Shown here: positions 38,984 to 49,907 of the stretch, piece after piece
Position numbering within the stretch: position 1 is the stretch's first letter
Layout: the number at the start of each line of letters is the position of its first letter
Assembly (NCBI GenBank): GCA_026196575.1
Contig: JAPHSX010000029.1
Span: forward strand, 1 to 64,000
Origin: Gammaproteobacteria bacterium
Lineage (GTDB): Bacteria > Pseudomonadota > Gammaproteobacteria > Thiohalomonadales > Thiohalomonadaceae
Length of the DNA: 64,000 nucleotides
Reading direction: 5' to 3'
Translations under genes and position numbers: made by a program
Notes under the pieces: generated by a model
Databases searched by the model: none
Told to the model about the DNA's origin: nothing
Seen by the model: only the letters and a program-made list of their open reading frames with translations

Positions 38984-38992
38984 GAGGCGACG

Positions 38993-39517
38993 ATGGCGAT
39001 ACGACCGTTTCAGGGGCAGCTGCCGCAAATTGCCGAGGGTGCATTTGTAGACGAGCAGGCGGTGGTGATCGGTGATGTGCAGATCGGTGCCGACAGCTCC
39101 ATCTGGCCGATGGCGGTGCTGCGTGGCGACGTCAACCATATCCGTATTGGCGCCCGTAGCAGCGTGCAGGACGGCTCGGTGTTGCATGTCACCCACGACC
39201 ACGCTGCACAGCCTGGTGGCTTCCCGCTATTGGTGGGGGATGATGTCACCATTGGCCACAATGTCACCCTGCACGGCTGCACCATTGGTAACCGTTGCCT
39301 GGTGGGGATGGGTTCCACGGTGCTCGACGGGGCGGTGCTGGAGGAGGGGGTGTTCCTCGCCGCCGGCTCCCTGGTGCCGCCGGGCAAGAGACTGGAGGGG
39401 GGGTTCCTGTGGGTCGGCTCACCGGTGAAAAAGGCGCGCCCCCTCACCGAGGCCGAGGAGCACTGGCTCGGCTATTCGGCCCAGCACTACCTTAGGCTTA
39501 AGGACAAATACCTCTAG
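38993..39517 (+). CDS. Gamma carbonic anhydrase-like protein (YrdA family)
   Basis: Left-handed beta-helix hexapeptide repeats; VIGDVQIGADSSIWPMAVLRGDVNHIRIGARSSVQDGSVLHVTHDH...IGHNVTLHGCTIGNRCLVGMGSTVLDGAVLEE. Confidence 0.94.
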   Translation: MAIRPFQGQLPQIAEGAFVDEQAVVIGDVQIGADSSIWPMAVLRGDVNHIRIGARSSVQDGSVLHVTHDHAAQPGGFPLLVGDDVTIGHNVTLHGCTIGNRCLVGMGSTVLDGAVLEEGVFLAAGSLVPPGKRLEGGFLWVGSPVKKARPLTEAEEHWLGYSAQHYLRLKDKYL

Positions 39518-39570
39518 TCCCGGGTATTTTCCGGGGCTATAGTGGAAAAAACAAAAGCAAGGAGCGGTAG

Positions 39571-40029
39571 ATGGAACTTTTTATCGGCAACCTGACACCC
39601 GGCACCACGCTTGGCGAGCTGATCGCCCTGTTCAAGGGCTTCAGCAAGATGGCCCGCTTTCGGCTGGAGCAGAAGAGGCTGGAGGATGGCACCACGGTAC
39701 GCTACGCCGTGGCGGTGTTCGACAACGAGAAATACGCGCACAAGATGGTGGCAAGATTCCACGGCACGCTGTTTCATGGCCAGGCGTTGCATATTCGTGA
39801 GTACCTGCATCGCAGCTACACCAATGAGCGCCGTGCGTTGAACTGGCGCGATAAGCCGTGGCGCGCCGGCGAACGTCGCCGCGACGATCGTCGCTATAAA
39901 GAGGCGGCAAAACCGCGGGATGAGTTCGAGGAGATCCTCGCCGCCTCACGGGAGAGGGAGCAGAGCCTGGACGAGCAGGCCGACAGCGTCCAGGTGCGGG
40001 CCTATGCGAATTTTGCCCGCAAGGACTGA
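39571..40029 (+). CDS. RRM-type RNA-binding protein with basic C-terminal tail
   Basis: MELFIGNLTPGTTLGELIALFKGFSK...VRYAVAVFDNEKYAHKMVARFHGTLFHGQALHIREY then Arg-rich tail. Confidence 0.85.
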   Translation: MELFIGNLTPGTTLGELIALFKGFSKMARFRLEQKRLEDGTTVRYAVAVFDNEKYAHKMVARFHGTLFHGQALHIREYLHRSYTNERRALNWRDKPWRAGERRRDDRRYKEAAKPRDEFEEILAASREREQSLDEQADSVQVRAYANFARKD

Positions 40030-40056
40030 GCTGACCGCCTGTTAGTTAACGGCGCG

Positions 40057-40911
40057 CTACGCCCGCTGGAGGCTGGCGCGCACCGCCGTGATCACCGGGG
40101 CGGTTTGCGGTTTTACGCCGCGCCAGATCAGAAACGACTCCGCCGCCTGCTCCACCAGCATCCCCAGTCCGTCCGAGATATGGGCACTGTTGTGGTCATC
40201 CGCCCACACCATGAATGAGGTGGGTTCGGCCCCATACATCATGTCGTAGCAGAGCGCGCCGCTTGCCAGCAGGGTGTCGGGCAGCGGCGGCACCTCGCCC
40301 TTGAGGCTGGCGGAGGTGCCGTTAATCACGATATCGAAGCGGTAGCTGTCGAGGTCATCAAAGCCGCACCCCTCGGTGTTTCCGTGATCCTCGAAGGCAT
40401 CGGCCAGCTCCTGCGCCCGCGCCGGGGTGCGGTTGGCAATAACCACGGTACTAGGTCCCTCCTGCAGGAGGGGGCCGAGCACCCCGCGCACCGCGCCCCC
40501 CGCCCCCAGCCACAACACCTTTTTGCCCGCCAGGGTGATGCCAAGATTGTCGCGAATGTCGCGCACCAGTCCGACGCCGTCGGTGTTGTCGCCAAAGAGG
40601 GTGCCATCCTCGCGCATGACGATGGTGTTGACCGCCCCCGCCAGTTCGGCACACGGGCTGCGCTCGTCCACCAGCTTCCAGGCGTCGCGCTTGAAGGGAA
40701 CGGTAACATTCAGCCCCTTGCCCCCTGCGGCACGGAACGTCGCGACCGCACCGCCAAAGGCCCCAATCTCCACCAGGATCGCCTCGTAACTCAGATTCTG
40801 GTCGGTCTGCTCGGCGAACAGGGCGTGGATCAGCGGCGACTTGCTGTGGCCTATGGGATTACCCATCACGCCATAGCGCGGCTTGACCTTATCAGGGGTG
40901 GGCTGGGACAT
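40057..40911 (-). CDS. aroE: Shikimate dehydrogenase
   Basis: YGVMGNPIGHSKSPLIHALFAEQT...GLNVTVPFKRDAWKLVDE...GDNTDGVGLVRDI...VLWLGAGGAVRGVLGPLL. Confidence 0.97.
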   Translation of the reverse strand: MSQPTPDKVKPRYGVMGNPIGHSKSPLIHALFAEQTDQNLSYEAILVEIGAFGGAVATFRAAGGKGLNVTVPFKRDAWKLVDERSPCAELAGAVNTIVMREDGTLFGDNTDGVGLVRDIRDNLGITLAGKKVLWLGAGGAVRGVLGPLLQEGPSTVVIANRTPARAQELADAFEDHGNTEGCGFDDLDSYRFDIVINGTSASLKGEVPPLPDTLLASGALCYDMMYGAEPTSFMVWADDHNSAHISDGLGMLVEQAAESFLIWRGVKPQTAPVITAVRASLQRA

Positions 40912-40952
40912 GTTGAACTCCGGAGGTGCGTTAACGGCGCATAGAGTATACG

Positions 40953-40987
40953 AAGAAAAAAAGAAAAGCTCGCGTAAATACGCGAGC
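40953..40987 (-). terminator. Rho-independent terminator of the Pit operon
   Basis: Minus strand: GCTCGCGTATTTACGCGAGC followed by TTTTCTTTTTTT; lies just downstream of the Pit gene. Confidence 0.8.
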
Positions 40988-41016
40988 CTTTTGGCGCTAT
41001 TTGGGCCTCTGGCGGG

Positions 41017-42267
41017 CTAGGAGAAGAGTCCCTTGAAGAGGAAGAAAAAGGCAATGGCGAGGATTGCTCCGGCAGGCAAGGTGACGATCCAGGAGAGAAA
41101 GATGGTACGCACCACGGTGAGGTTGAGCGAGGCGATACCACGCGCCAGCCCCACCCCCAGCACCGCCCCCACCAGGGTGTGGGTAGTGGAGATGGGGAGG
41201 CCGGTACCCGAGGCGATCACCACGGTGATGGCGGCGGCCAGGGTGGCGGCGAAGCCGCGGCTCGGGGTGAGTTCGGTGATGCCGGTGCCGACGGTGGCGA
41301 TCACCTTGTGGCCGTAGGTGACCAGGCCGATAACGATGCCCGCGCCGCCCAGCAGCAGGATCCAGCTGGGCATCACGCTCTTCTGCACCACGGTGCCGCT
41401 CTCGGCGATGCCGACCACCGCGGCCAGTGGGCCGACTGCATTGGCCACGTCGTTGGAGCCGTGGGCAAAGGCCATGGCGCAGGCGGTGAAGATCATCAGC
41501 ACGCCGAACACCTTCTCCACGTTGGCGAAGTGGAAGTCACGGTCGGCTGCCGGGTCGAACTTGAGACGCCTGATCAGGGCCACACCGATAACGGCCACTA
41601 TCACACCAACGACCGCAGCGATGCCGTAGCTCTGCAGGGTGCTCAGGTGCAGGCCGACATGCTTCAACCCCTTGAACATTGTGACCAGGGCGATGATGAA
41701 GCCGACCAGGAAGATGTAGAAGGGGACATAGCGCTTGGCATTCTGCAGCGGGTGTGGGGTGTCGAGGATCAGCCGCTGTACGCTGACGAAGAGCCAGTAG
41801 GCGATGATCCCGGCGAGGGCCGGGGAGACGATCCAGCTCATGACGATGGTGCCGACCTTGCCCCACTTGACCGCATCCATGCCGACCCCCACGGCGGCGA
41901 AACCGACGATGGCACCGACGATGGTGTGGGTAGTGGAGACCGGCCAGCCGGCGCGCGAGGCGATGAGCAGCCAGATCCCCGCCGCCAGCAGCGAGGCGAG
42001 CATGCCGTAAACCACCAGTTCGGGGCTGCCCGCCAGCACCGTAGCGTCGATCATCCCCTTGCGGATCGTCTCGGTTACCGCACCACCGGCGAGATAAGCC
42101 CCGGCGAACTCGAAGATGGCGGCGATGATGAAGGCCTGCTTGATGGTCACTGCCCGCGAGCCGACCGAGGTGCCCATGGCGTTGGCGACGTCATTGGCAC
42201 CGACGCCCCAGGCCATGAAAAAGCCGAAGAGGCAGGCGAGGATGATGAAGATTGTTGCGTATTCCAC
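41017..42267 (-). CDS. Inorganic phosphate transporter (PiT family)
   Basis: GVGANDVANAMGTSVGSRAVTIKQA and AHGSNDVANAVGPLAAV, with paired GWPVSTTHTIVGAIVGFA / GLPISTTHTLVGAVLGVG signatures. Confidence 0.96.
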   Translation of the reverse strand: MEYATIFIILACLFGFFMAWGVGANDVANAMGTSVGSRAVTIKQAFIIAAIFEFAGAYLAGGAVTETIRKGMIDATVLAGSPELVVYGMLASLLAAGIWLLIASRAGWPVSTTHTIVGAIVGFAAVGVGMDAVKWGKVGTIVMSWIVSPALAGIIAYWLFVSVQRLILDTPHPLQNAKRYVPFYIFLVGFIIALVTMFKGLKHVGLHLSTLQSYGIAAVVGVIVAVIGVALIRRLKFDPAADRDFHFANVEKVFGVLMIFTACAMAFAHGSNDVANAVGPLAAVVGIAESGTVVQKSVMPSWILLLGGAGIVIGLVTYGHKVIATVGTGITELTPSRGFAATLAAAITVVIASGTGLPISTTHTLVGAVLGVGLARGIASLNLTVVRTIFLSWIVTLPAGAILAIAFFFLFKGLFS

Positions 42268-42279
42268 AGAGTGCCCCTC

Positions 42280-42960
42280 TTATCGTGCCAACATCAGCTC
42301 GAGGCGGCTGCCCACGCGCTGCGCCAGGTCGGCGAGGTCGCCGACCCACTCAACGATGCGATAGATAAACATCACGTCGACCGCGTGCAGCTCCTTCTCC
42401 ACGGCGAACATCTTGTCGCGCACCTCGACCTGAATCTTGTCGGTGATCCCCTCGAGTTCGTCGAGGCGGGTGATCATCGACTCCACCAGCTCTACCTCGC
42501 GGCCGCGAAAGCCGGTCTCGACCAGCTCGTCGAGCTCATTGATCACGGTCTGCGCCATGGCGGAGGTGTCGACACAGCTCTTCACGAACTCCAGCATCAG
42601 CGGGCCGACGTCGGCGGGGAAGGTCATGCGGCGGCCCATCATCAGTCCGGCGATATCCTTCGCCTTGTTGGCGATACGATCCTGCATCGAGAGGGTCTCC
42701 AGCAGGTCGGTGCGCGACATCGCCATCATCAGGCCGCTGGGCAGGTTGAGGCGGATCTTGCGCTTGAGGGCATCGGCATCCCCCTCCAACCTGGCGATCT
42801 CCTTCTGGATCTCGCGGGCCTTCTGCCAGTCGTTGGCGAGGGCCGCCTCGAAGAAGGGGATCAACTCATTGGCACAGACCTGAACCTCGGCCATGTGCTT
42901 TTGCATCGGGCTGATCGGCGAGGTGCCGAACATACTGAAGATGTGACTCTTGCGGGACAT
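42280..42960 (-). CDS. DUF47/PhoU-like Pit accessory protein (TIGR00153 family)
   Basis: MFGTSPISPMQKHMAEVQVCANELIPFFEAALANDWQKAREIQKEIARLEGDADALKRKIRLNLPSGLMMAMSRTDLLETLSMQDRIANKAKDIAGLMMGRRM; adjacent to Pit. Confidence 0.95.
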   Translation of the reverse strand: MSRKSHIFSMFGTSPISPMQKHMAEVQVCANELIPFFEAALANDWQKAREIQKEIARLEGDADALKRKIRLNLPSGLMMAMSRTDLLETLSMQDRIANKAKDIAGLMMGRRMTFPADVGPLMLEFVKSCVDTSAMAQTVINELDELVETGFRGREVELVESMITRLDELEGITDKIQVEVRDKMFAVEKELHAVDVMFIYRIVEWVGDLADLAQRVGSRLELMLAR

Positions 42961-43063
42961 GGGATCGCTCCTTGCCGTGGGAATTGCGCGGATTATAGTG
43001 GGCCCGGAGCGTCAGGCCCAGAGTTTATGACAGAGTTATGACGTTTTTGTTACGGCGCGGGGG

Positions 43064-44164
<1,101 letters not shown>

Positions 44165-45487
44165 CTAGAGGTTCTTCGCCAGCAGTGCCCGCTCGTAGTC
44201 GCCCGGTGGCAGCGGGATCTGCACCCGGTAGCCGCCGCCGGGGGCCTCGGCCATGGCATGACCCTTCAGATCTGCCATCCCTTCGAGGGTGAGGATGCGG
44301 TTGCCCCGGGGGGTCATCAGCTCCAGCGAGTCACCGACGGCGAACTTGTTCTTCACATCGATCAGCGCCATGCCGCTTACGGCATCATAGCTCTCAATTT
44401 CACCGACAAACTTCTGCTGCAGGCTGTCAGAGTGGTTGGAGAGGTAGTTCTGGTACTCCTGGGTGTGGTGGCGCTGGTAGAAGCCGTCGGTGTAGCCGCG
44501 GTTGGCGAGGTTTTCCAGCACCCCGAGCAGGCTCGGGTCGAAGGGGCGACCGGCCACCGCATCGTCGATGGCGCGCCGGTAGACCTGGGCGGTGCGCGCC
44601 GCATAGTAGTGGGACTTGGTGCGCCCCTCGATCTTCAGCGAGTCGACGCCGATCTCCACCAGCCGCTGCACATGCTCCACCGCGCGCAGGTCCTTGGAGT
44701 TCATGATATAGGTGCCGTGCTCATCCTCCTCCACCGGCATGTACTCGCCGGGGCGCTCCTGCTCCTCCAGCAGGTAGAGCTGCTGCGAGGCAGGGTGGCG
44801 CGCCCCGTTGCCGGTGGTCGAACTGGTTAAATCTTTCATCACCACCTCGCCGCTCTCGTTCTCCTCGGCCGGCTTGAGGTCGTACTCCCAGCGGCAGGAG
44901 TTGGTGCAACTCCCCTGGTTGGCGTCGCGGTGGTTGAAGTAGCCGGAGAGCAGGCAGCGCCCGGAGTAGGCGATGCACAGCGCCCCGTGGACAAAGACCT
45001 CCAGCTCCATCTCGGGGCACTGCTGGCGGATCTCGCTGATCTCATCCAGCGAGAGCTCGCGCGAGAGGATCACCCGGCTGAGCCCCATCGACTGCCAGAA
45101 CCTTACCGTGGCGAAGTTGACGGTGTTGGCCTGCACCGAGAGGTGTACCGCCATCTCGGGCCACCGCTCGCGCACCAGCATGATGAGGCCGGGGTCGGCC
45201 ATGATCAGGGCATCGGGACCCAGCGCGACGATGGGTTCGATATCCCGCAGGAAGGTCTTTACCTTGGTGTTGTGCGGGAGCACATTGGTGGCGAGGAAGA
45301 ATTGCTTGCCCGCGGCATGCACCTCGTCGATGCCGCACTTCAGCTGCTCACGGGTGTCGAAATCGTTATTGCGCACCCGCAGCGAGTAGCGCGGCATGCC
45401 GGCGTAGACCGCGTCGGCGCCGTAGGCGATGGCGTAGCGCAGGTTGCGCAGGTTGCCGGCGGGGGCGAGGAGCTCGGGGATCTTCAT
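44165..45487 (-). CDS. trhP: U32-family protein, tRNA hydroxylation factor TrhP/YegQ-like
   Basis: PELLAPAGNLRNLRYAIAYGADAVYAGMPRYSLRVRNNDFD...EVFVHGALCIAYSGRCLLSGYFNHRDANQGSCTNSCRWEYDL. Confidence 0.92.
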   Translation of the reverse strand: MKIPELLAPAGNLRNLRYAIAYGADAVYAGMPRYSLRVRNNDFDTREQLKCGIDEVHAAGKQFFLATNVLPHNTKVKTFLRDIEPIVALGPDALIMADPGLIMLVRERWPEMAVHLSVQANTVNFATVRFWQSMGLSRVILSRELSLDEISEIRQQCPEMELEVFVHGALCIAYSGRCLLSGYFNHRDANQGSCTNSCRWEYDLKPAEENESGEVVMKDLTSSTTGNGARHPASQQLYLLEEQERPGEYMPVEEDEHGTYIMNSKDLRAVEHVQRLVEIGVDSLKIEGRTKSHYYAARTAQVYRRAIDDAVAGRPFDPSLLGVLENLANRGYTDGFYQRHHTQEYQNYLSNHSDSLQQKFVGEIESYDAVSGMALIDVKNKFAVGDSLELMTPRGNRILTLEGMADLKGHAMAEAPGGGYRVQIPLPPGDYERALLAKNL

Positions 45488-45623
45488 AAACTAATCGGGG
45501 AAAGCTCTGTCCAACGGTTGCACGAATCGGGTCACGAGGTTCGCATTCTAGCATGGCGCTTGCCAAAACATCTTTGCCAACGGCGCGGCAATTGGCCAGA
45601 ATCGAGCCACAACCAGCGATAAA

Positions 45624-46334
45624 ATGAGGACGATAGGTATGTTTAAGTGTGTTAAAGAGTGGCTGCGGTACGGAGTGCTCCTGCTTGGCGTCAGCACCTT
45701 CGCCGTCTCGGCGCAGGCCAATGTGCCGCCGCACCAGATGCTGGAGGAGGTGACACAGCGGCTGATCACGACACTCAAGAGTGAGCAGGCCGCCATCGAG
45801 CAGCAACATGAGTACCTCTATGAGCTGGTGGAGCGGGTGCTGCTGCCCCATGTCGACCTGGATGTGATGTCACGCTATGTGCTGGGCAAGTACTGGCGCA
45901 ATGCCAGCGCGACGCAGCGCCAGCGCTTCAGCCACGAATTCAAGAACCTGATGGTGCGTTTCTACGTCTCCGCCCTGCTGGATGACCCGCAACAGCTCGG
46001 TGAGCTGCTGGCCAACAGCGACAACCTCATCCGCTATCTGCCGGCGGAGATTGACGAGAGCACCAACAAGACGCGGGTGCGCGCCGAGGTGCATATGCCC
46101 AACGGTGGGCCGCGGGTGCCGGTCAGTTTCAACCTCTTTCTTAAGGAGGGGCACTGGCTCATCTACGACGTCAATGTCGATGGCATCAGCCTGGTCAGCA
46201 ACTACCGCAGCAGCTTTGCCACCGAGATGCGCGGTGGCGGCATCGACAAGCTGATTGAGAATCTGGCGGTGCGCAACGAGGAGCTGTTACAGGCGACCCG
46301 TGACCGCCAGGCGCAGGCGCGCCAGCCTGAATGA
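45624..46334 (+). CDS. MlaC/Ttg2D-like periplasmic phospholipid-binding protein
   Basis: Signal peptide; LVERVLLPHVDLDVMSRYVLGKYWRNASATQRQRFSHEFKNLMVRFYVSALLD...EGHWLIYDVNVDGISLVSNYRSSFATEMR. Confidence 0.92.
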   Translation: MRTIGMFKCVKEWLRYGVLLLGVSTFAVSAQANVPPHQMLEEVTQRLITTLKSEQAAIEQQHEYLYELVERVLLPHVDLDVMSRYVLGKYWRNASATQRQRFSHEFKNLMVRFYVSALLDDPQQLGELLANSDNLIRYLPAEIDESTNKTRVRAEVHMPNGGPRVPVSFNLFLKEGHWLIYDVNVDGISLVSNYRSSFATEMRGGGIDKLIENLAVRNEELLQATRDRQAQARQPE

Positions 46335-47362
46335 TCGCCGAGTTTCTCGGCACCACCCTTGCCCTCTATCTTGATGCCGCCCCCTGGCTGTTGCTGGGGC
46401 TGGCCGCCGCCGGGGTGATTAGGGTGTGGCTGCCGGACGCGCTGCTGGCCCGCTGGCTCGGGGGCAGTGGGCTCTGGCCGGTGACCAAGGCCGCCCTCAT
46501 CGGTGCCCCCCTGCCGCTCTGCTCCTGCGGCGTGCTGCCCGCGGCGCTGGGGCTGCACCGTGGTGGCGCCTCGCGCAGTGCCACCGTCTCTTTCCTCATC
46601 GCCACCCCCGAGACCGGCGCCGACTCCATCGCCGTCAGCTACGCCCTGCTCGGCCCCTTCATGACCGTGGTGCGCCCCGTCGCCGCCATCCTCGGCGCCA
46701 TCTTTACCGGCCTGCTGACCGCCCTGTTGCCCGAGGCGGAGCACAAACCGCTCGCCGCCGCCGCCGCTTGCGGTTGCGCTAACCGTTGCAGTGCGCCGCC
46801 CGTAGTGCCAGACGGTGTGATCGCAACGAGCCGGCGCGGGGTGCGCTACGCCGCCGTCGAGATTCTTGATGATATCGCCGTCTGGCTCGCCGTCGGCATC
46901 GTGCTGGCCGGTATGGTTGCCACCGTGATCCCGAGCCAGGCGCTGGTCGCGTGGGGCAGCGGTCTGCCGGCGATGGTGCTGATGCTGCTGGCCGGCATCC
47001 CGATGTATATCTGCGCCACCGCCTCCACCCCGGTGGCCGCCGCCCTGCTGCTGGCCGGGATCTCCCCCGGCACCGTACTGGTCTTTCTGCTCGCCGGGCC
47101 CGCCACCAATATTGCCACCCTGTCGGTGGTAAGAAGAGAGCTGGGACTGAGGGTACTGCTCACCTATCTACTCGGTATCGCCGTGGCCAGCATCGGACTG
47201 GGGCTGCTTACCGATCTTGTCGCCACAACCCTGGCCATTGATATTCAGGTCGAGCTGGGGCGCGGGGCGGAGCTGCTGCCGTCGTGGCTCGCCTGGGGGA
47301 GTGGGGTGCTGCTGGCCGTGCTGGCCATCAAGCCGCTAAGAGGGCAGCTGATTGACGCTTAG
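46331..47362 (+). CDS. SO_0444-family Cu/Zn efflux permease
   Basis: APWLLLGLAAAGVIRVWLP...GAPLPLCSCGVLPAALGLHRGGASRSATVSFLIATPETGADSIAVSYALLGPFM; Cys-containing loop CGCANRC. Confidence 0.88.
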   Translation: MIAEFLGTTLALYLDAAPWLLLGLAAAGVIRVWLPDALLARWLGGSGLWPVTKAALIGAPLPLCSCGVLPAALGLHRGGASRSATVSFLIATPETGADSIAVSYALLGPFMTVVRPVAAILGAIFTGLLTALLPEAEHKPLAAAAACGCANRCSAPPVVPDGVIATSRRGVRYAAVEILDDIAVWLAVGIVLAGMVATVIPSQALVAWGSGLPAMVLMLLAGIPMYICATASTPVAAALLLAGISPGTVLVFLLAGPATNIATLSVVRRELGLRVLLTYLLGIAVASIGLGLLTDLVATTLAIDIQVELGRGAELLPSWLAWGSGVLLAVLAIKPLRGQLIDA

Positions 47363-47500
47363 CCGGCTGCTGAAATTTTCCTCATGCGGCACGATGGAGT
47401 GTTAAAAACGGGCTCACCATACCCATTTCCTCCCGTAAACGGTGTTTTCATCCCATTTTTGCCCTCTCTTGCCGTCGCCTGAGCGAATGTCAACCACCTG

Positions 47501-49183
47501 TCAGGTTTTGCCCCGTCGCCCGTTTACCCCCTGCACCGCGCCACGATTGAGTGCCGCCATCACCGCCAGCAATGAGGCGTTCACGGTGTCGTGATCCAGC
47601 GCCGCGCCGCTGATACGCCGCCCGTCGATGTTGAGCTGCACATAGGCGGCGGCCTCGGCGTCGGTGCCGCTGCCGATGGCGTGTTCGCTGTAGTCGACCA
47701 CCACCACGCGCTGGCCGCTGTGCTGCTGCCAGGCGTCGATAAAGGCGGAGATGGCCCCCTCACCCGCACCCCGGATGGTGGTCGCTATGGCGCCCTCGTT
47801 GATCTCGGCCTCGACGCTGTCGCTGCCGCCGCGCCGTTGCAGGCGGTAACCGTCGAGGCGCGGGCTGCCGGCGGTGGCAATGAAGTTACGCACAAAGATC
47901 TGATGGATGGTGGCGCTCTGCACCTCGCCACCGCACAGCTCGCTCTCGCGCTGCACCAGCTGCGCCAGCTCCATCTGCATCCAGCGCGGCAGGGTAAGTC
48001 CGTAATCGCGCTCCAGTATGAAGGCGACACCCCCCTTGCCCGACTGGCTGTTGACGCGGATCACCGCCTGGTAGTCGCGCCCCAGGTCGGCCGGATCGAT
48101 GGGCAGATAGGCGACCTGCCACGGCTCATCGGCCTGCTGGCGTGCCAGCGACTTGCGGATTGCGTCCTGATGCGAGCCGGAGAAGGCGGTGTAGACCAGC
48201 TCGCCGACCCAGGGGTGACGCGGGTGCACCGGCAGGCCGGTGCACTGGCTGTAGGTCTGGATGATCTCGTCCGGGTTGGAGAGGTCGAGTTTGGGGTCGA
48301 CCCCTTGGCTGTAGAGGTTCATCGCCAGGGTGACGATATCCATGTTGCCGGTGCGCTCGCCGTTGCCGAGCAGCGTCCCCTCGATGCGATCGGCGCCGGC
48401 CAGCAGCCCAAGCTCGGCGGCGGCCACCGCGGTGCCGCGGTCGTTGTGGGTGTGCAGCGAGACGATGATGCTGTCACGGCGCGCCACATGGCGGCAGAAC
48501 CACTCCACCTGGTCGGCAAAGCGGTTGGGGGTGGCGCTCTCCACCGTGGCGGGGAGGTTGATGATGCACGGTTTTTCCGGGGTCGGTTGCCACACTGCGG
48601 TGACCGCATCGACCACCTCGACGGCGTACTCCATCTCGGTCTGGCTGAATGACTCGGGGGAGTACTGAAAGGTCCAGGCGGTGTCGGGGTAGCGGACCGC
48701 CTCACGTTTGAGCAGCTCGGCGCCGCGCACCGCAATGGCGGTGATGCCGTCGCGATCGAGGTTGAAGACCCGCTCGCGCTGCACCGTGGAGGTGGAGTTG
48801 TAGACGTGGACGATGGCCCGCTTCGCCCCGCGCAGCGCCTCGAAGGTGCGCACCACCAGCTCTTCACGCGCCTGTACCAGCACCTGGATGGTGACATCGT
48901 CGGGGATCTGCCCCTCCTCGATGAGCCAGCGCACAAAGTCATAGTCGGGCTGGCTCGCGGCGGGGAAGCCGACCTCAATCTCCTTGAAGCCGAGTTTGAC
49001 CAGCAGCGCCCAGAGGCGGCGTTTCTGTGCCACGTTCATCGGCTCCAGCAGCGCCTGGTTGCCGTCGCGCAGGTCGACACTGGCCCAGATGGGGGTCTGG
49101 TCGAGGGTGCGGTCGGGCCACTGGCGGTGCGCCATCTTGATGGCCGGGGCGGGGCGGTATTTGCCGTGGTTGAAGCTGCTCAC
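47501..49183 (-). CDS. leuA: 2-isopropylmalate synthase (LeuA type 2)
   Basis: PDRTLDQTPIWASVDLRDGNQALLEPMNVAQKRRLWALLVKLGFKEIEVGFPAASQPDYDFVR...VSLHTHNDRGTAVAAAELGLLAGADRIEGTLLGNGERTGN. Confidence 0.97.
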   Translation of the reverse strand: MSSFNHGKYRPAPAIKMAHRQWPDRTLDQTPIWASVDLRDGNQALLEPMNVAQKRRLWALLVKLGFKEIEVGFPAASQPDYDFVRWLIEEGQIPDDVTIQVLVQAREELVVRTFEALRGAKRAIVHVYNSTSTVQRERVFNLDRDGITAIAVRGAELLKREAVRYPDTAWTFQYSPESFSQTEMEYAVEVVDAVTAVWQPTPEKPCIINLPATVESATPNRFADQVEWFCRHVARRDSIIVSLHTHNDRGTAVAAAELGLLAGADRIEGTLLGNGERTGNMDIVTLAMNLYSQGVDPKLDLSNPDEIIQTYSQCTGLPVHPRHPWVGELVYTAFSGSHQDAIRKSLARQQADEPWQVAYLPIDPADLGRDYQAVIRVNSQSGKGGVAFILERDYGLTLPRWMQMELAQLVQRESELCGGEVQSATIHQIFVRNFIATAGSPRLDGYRLQRRGGSDSVEAEINEGAIATTIRGAGEGAISAFIDAWQQHSGQRVVVVDYSEHAIGSGTDAEAAAYVQLNIDGRRISGAALDHDTVNASLLAVMAALNRGAVQGVNGRRGKT

Positions 49184-49370
49184 TCTCTCATCCTCTCAGA
49201 TTGAATATGGCGGCCCGCTCTGGTGTGGGGGCCGATGTCGGCGCGGCCGTTGTGGGGCCGTTGTTCGGGGGGGTGGCGCCGGTAGGCGGCAGCCCCGTAG
49301 CTGACGATGAAAGAATAAGCCCTTTCTTGCGCTATTTTCTTTTTACTTAGCGCAATTATGCAAAATATTC

Positions 49371-49383
49371 GCAATTAAATTGC
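49371..49383. promoter_or_regulatory. Candidate Lrp/AsnC-type operator
   Basis: Perfect 6-1-6 palindrome GCAATTAAATTGC, with further GCAATT/GCAATA half-sites at 49352 and 49402, in the leuA/Lrp divergent intergenic region. Confidence 0.45.
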
Positions 49384-49430
49384 CAGTATGATTATAATCT
49401 CGCAATAAACAGCTTCAGACGGGGTGTGGG

Positions 49431-49892
49431 GTGAAACTGGACAGATATGACAGGGCAATCTTGCAGCGGCTACAGCGCGAGGGGCGGCTCAGTAACCAGG
49501 AGCTGGCCGAGCGCATCGGCCTCTCCCCCTCGCCCTGCCTGCGCCGGGTGCGGGCGCTGGAGGAGTCGGGCCTCATCAGCGGCTACCGGGCGCTGCTCGA
49601 TGCCAAACAGCTGGGACTCAGCCTGATGGCGCTGATCCACATCTCGATGGATCGCCACACCCCGGAGCGTTTCGATAATTTTGAGCAGCGCATTCGCGAA
49701 CTGCCCGAGGTGCTGGAGTGCCTGCTGGTGACCGGCCATGATGCCGACTATCAGTTGAAGGTGGTGGTGCGCGACATGGAGGCCTACCAGGCGCTGTTGC
49801 TGAACCGCATCACCCGCATCGAGGGGGTGAGCGGGGTGCACTCCAGTTTTGTGCTGCGCCGGGTGGTGGATCGCACCGAGCTGCCGGTTTGA
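49431..49892 (+). CDS. Lrp/AsnC family transcriptional regulator
   Basis: LDRYDRAILQRLQREGRLSNQELAERIGLSPSPCLRRVRALEESGLISGYRALLDAKQLG. Confidence 0.95.
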   Translation: MKLDRYDRAILQRLQREGRLSNQELAERIGLSPSPCLRRVRALEESGLISGYRALLDAKQLGLSLMALIHISMDRHTPERFDNFEQRIRELPEVLECLLVTGHDADYQLKVVVRDMEAYQALLLNRITRIEGVSGVHSSFVLRRVVDRTELPV

Positions 49893-49907
49893 GCGGCGAG
49901 GCGGCGG

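Noticed and set aside
41170-41980. Internal DNA repeat in the Pit gene (GTGTGGGTAGTGGAGA...)
   Set aside because: Reflects the known duplicated PiT signature (STTHT.VGA), not a new element
41179-43041. 620-aa + strand ORF opposite the Pit/DUF47 genes
   Set aside because: Gly/Asp/His-rich antisense artefact; the minus-strand genes have unambiguous family signatures
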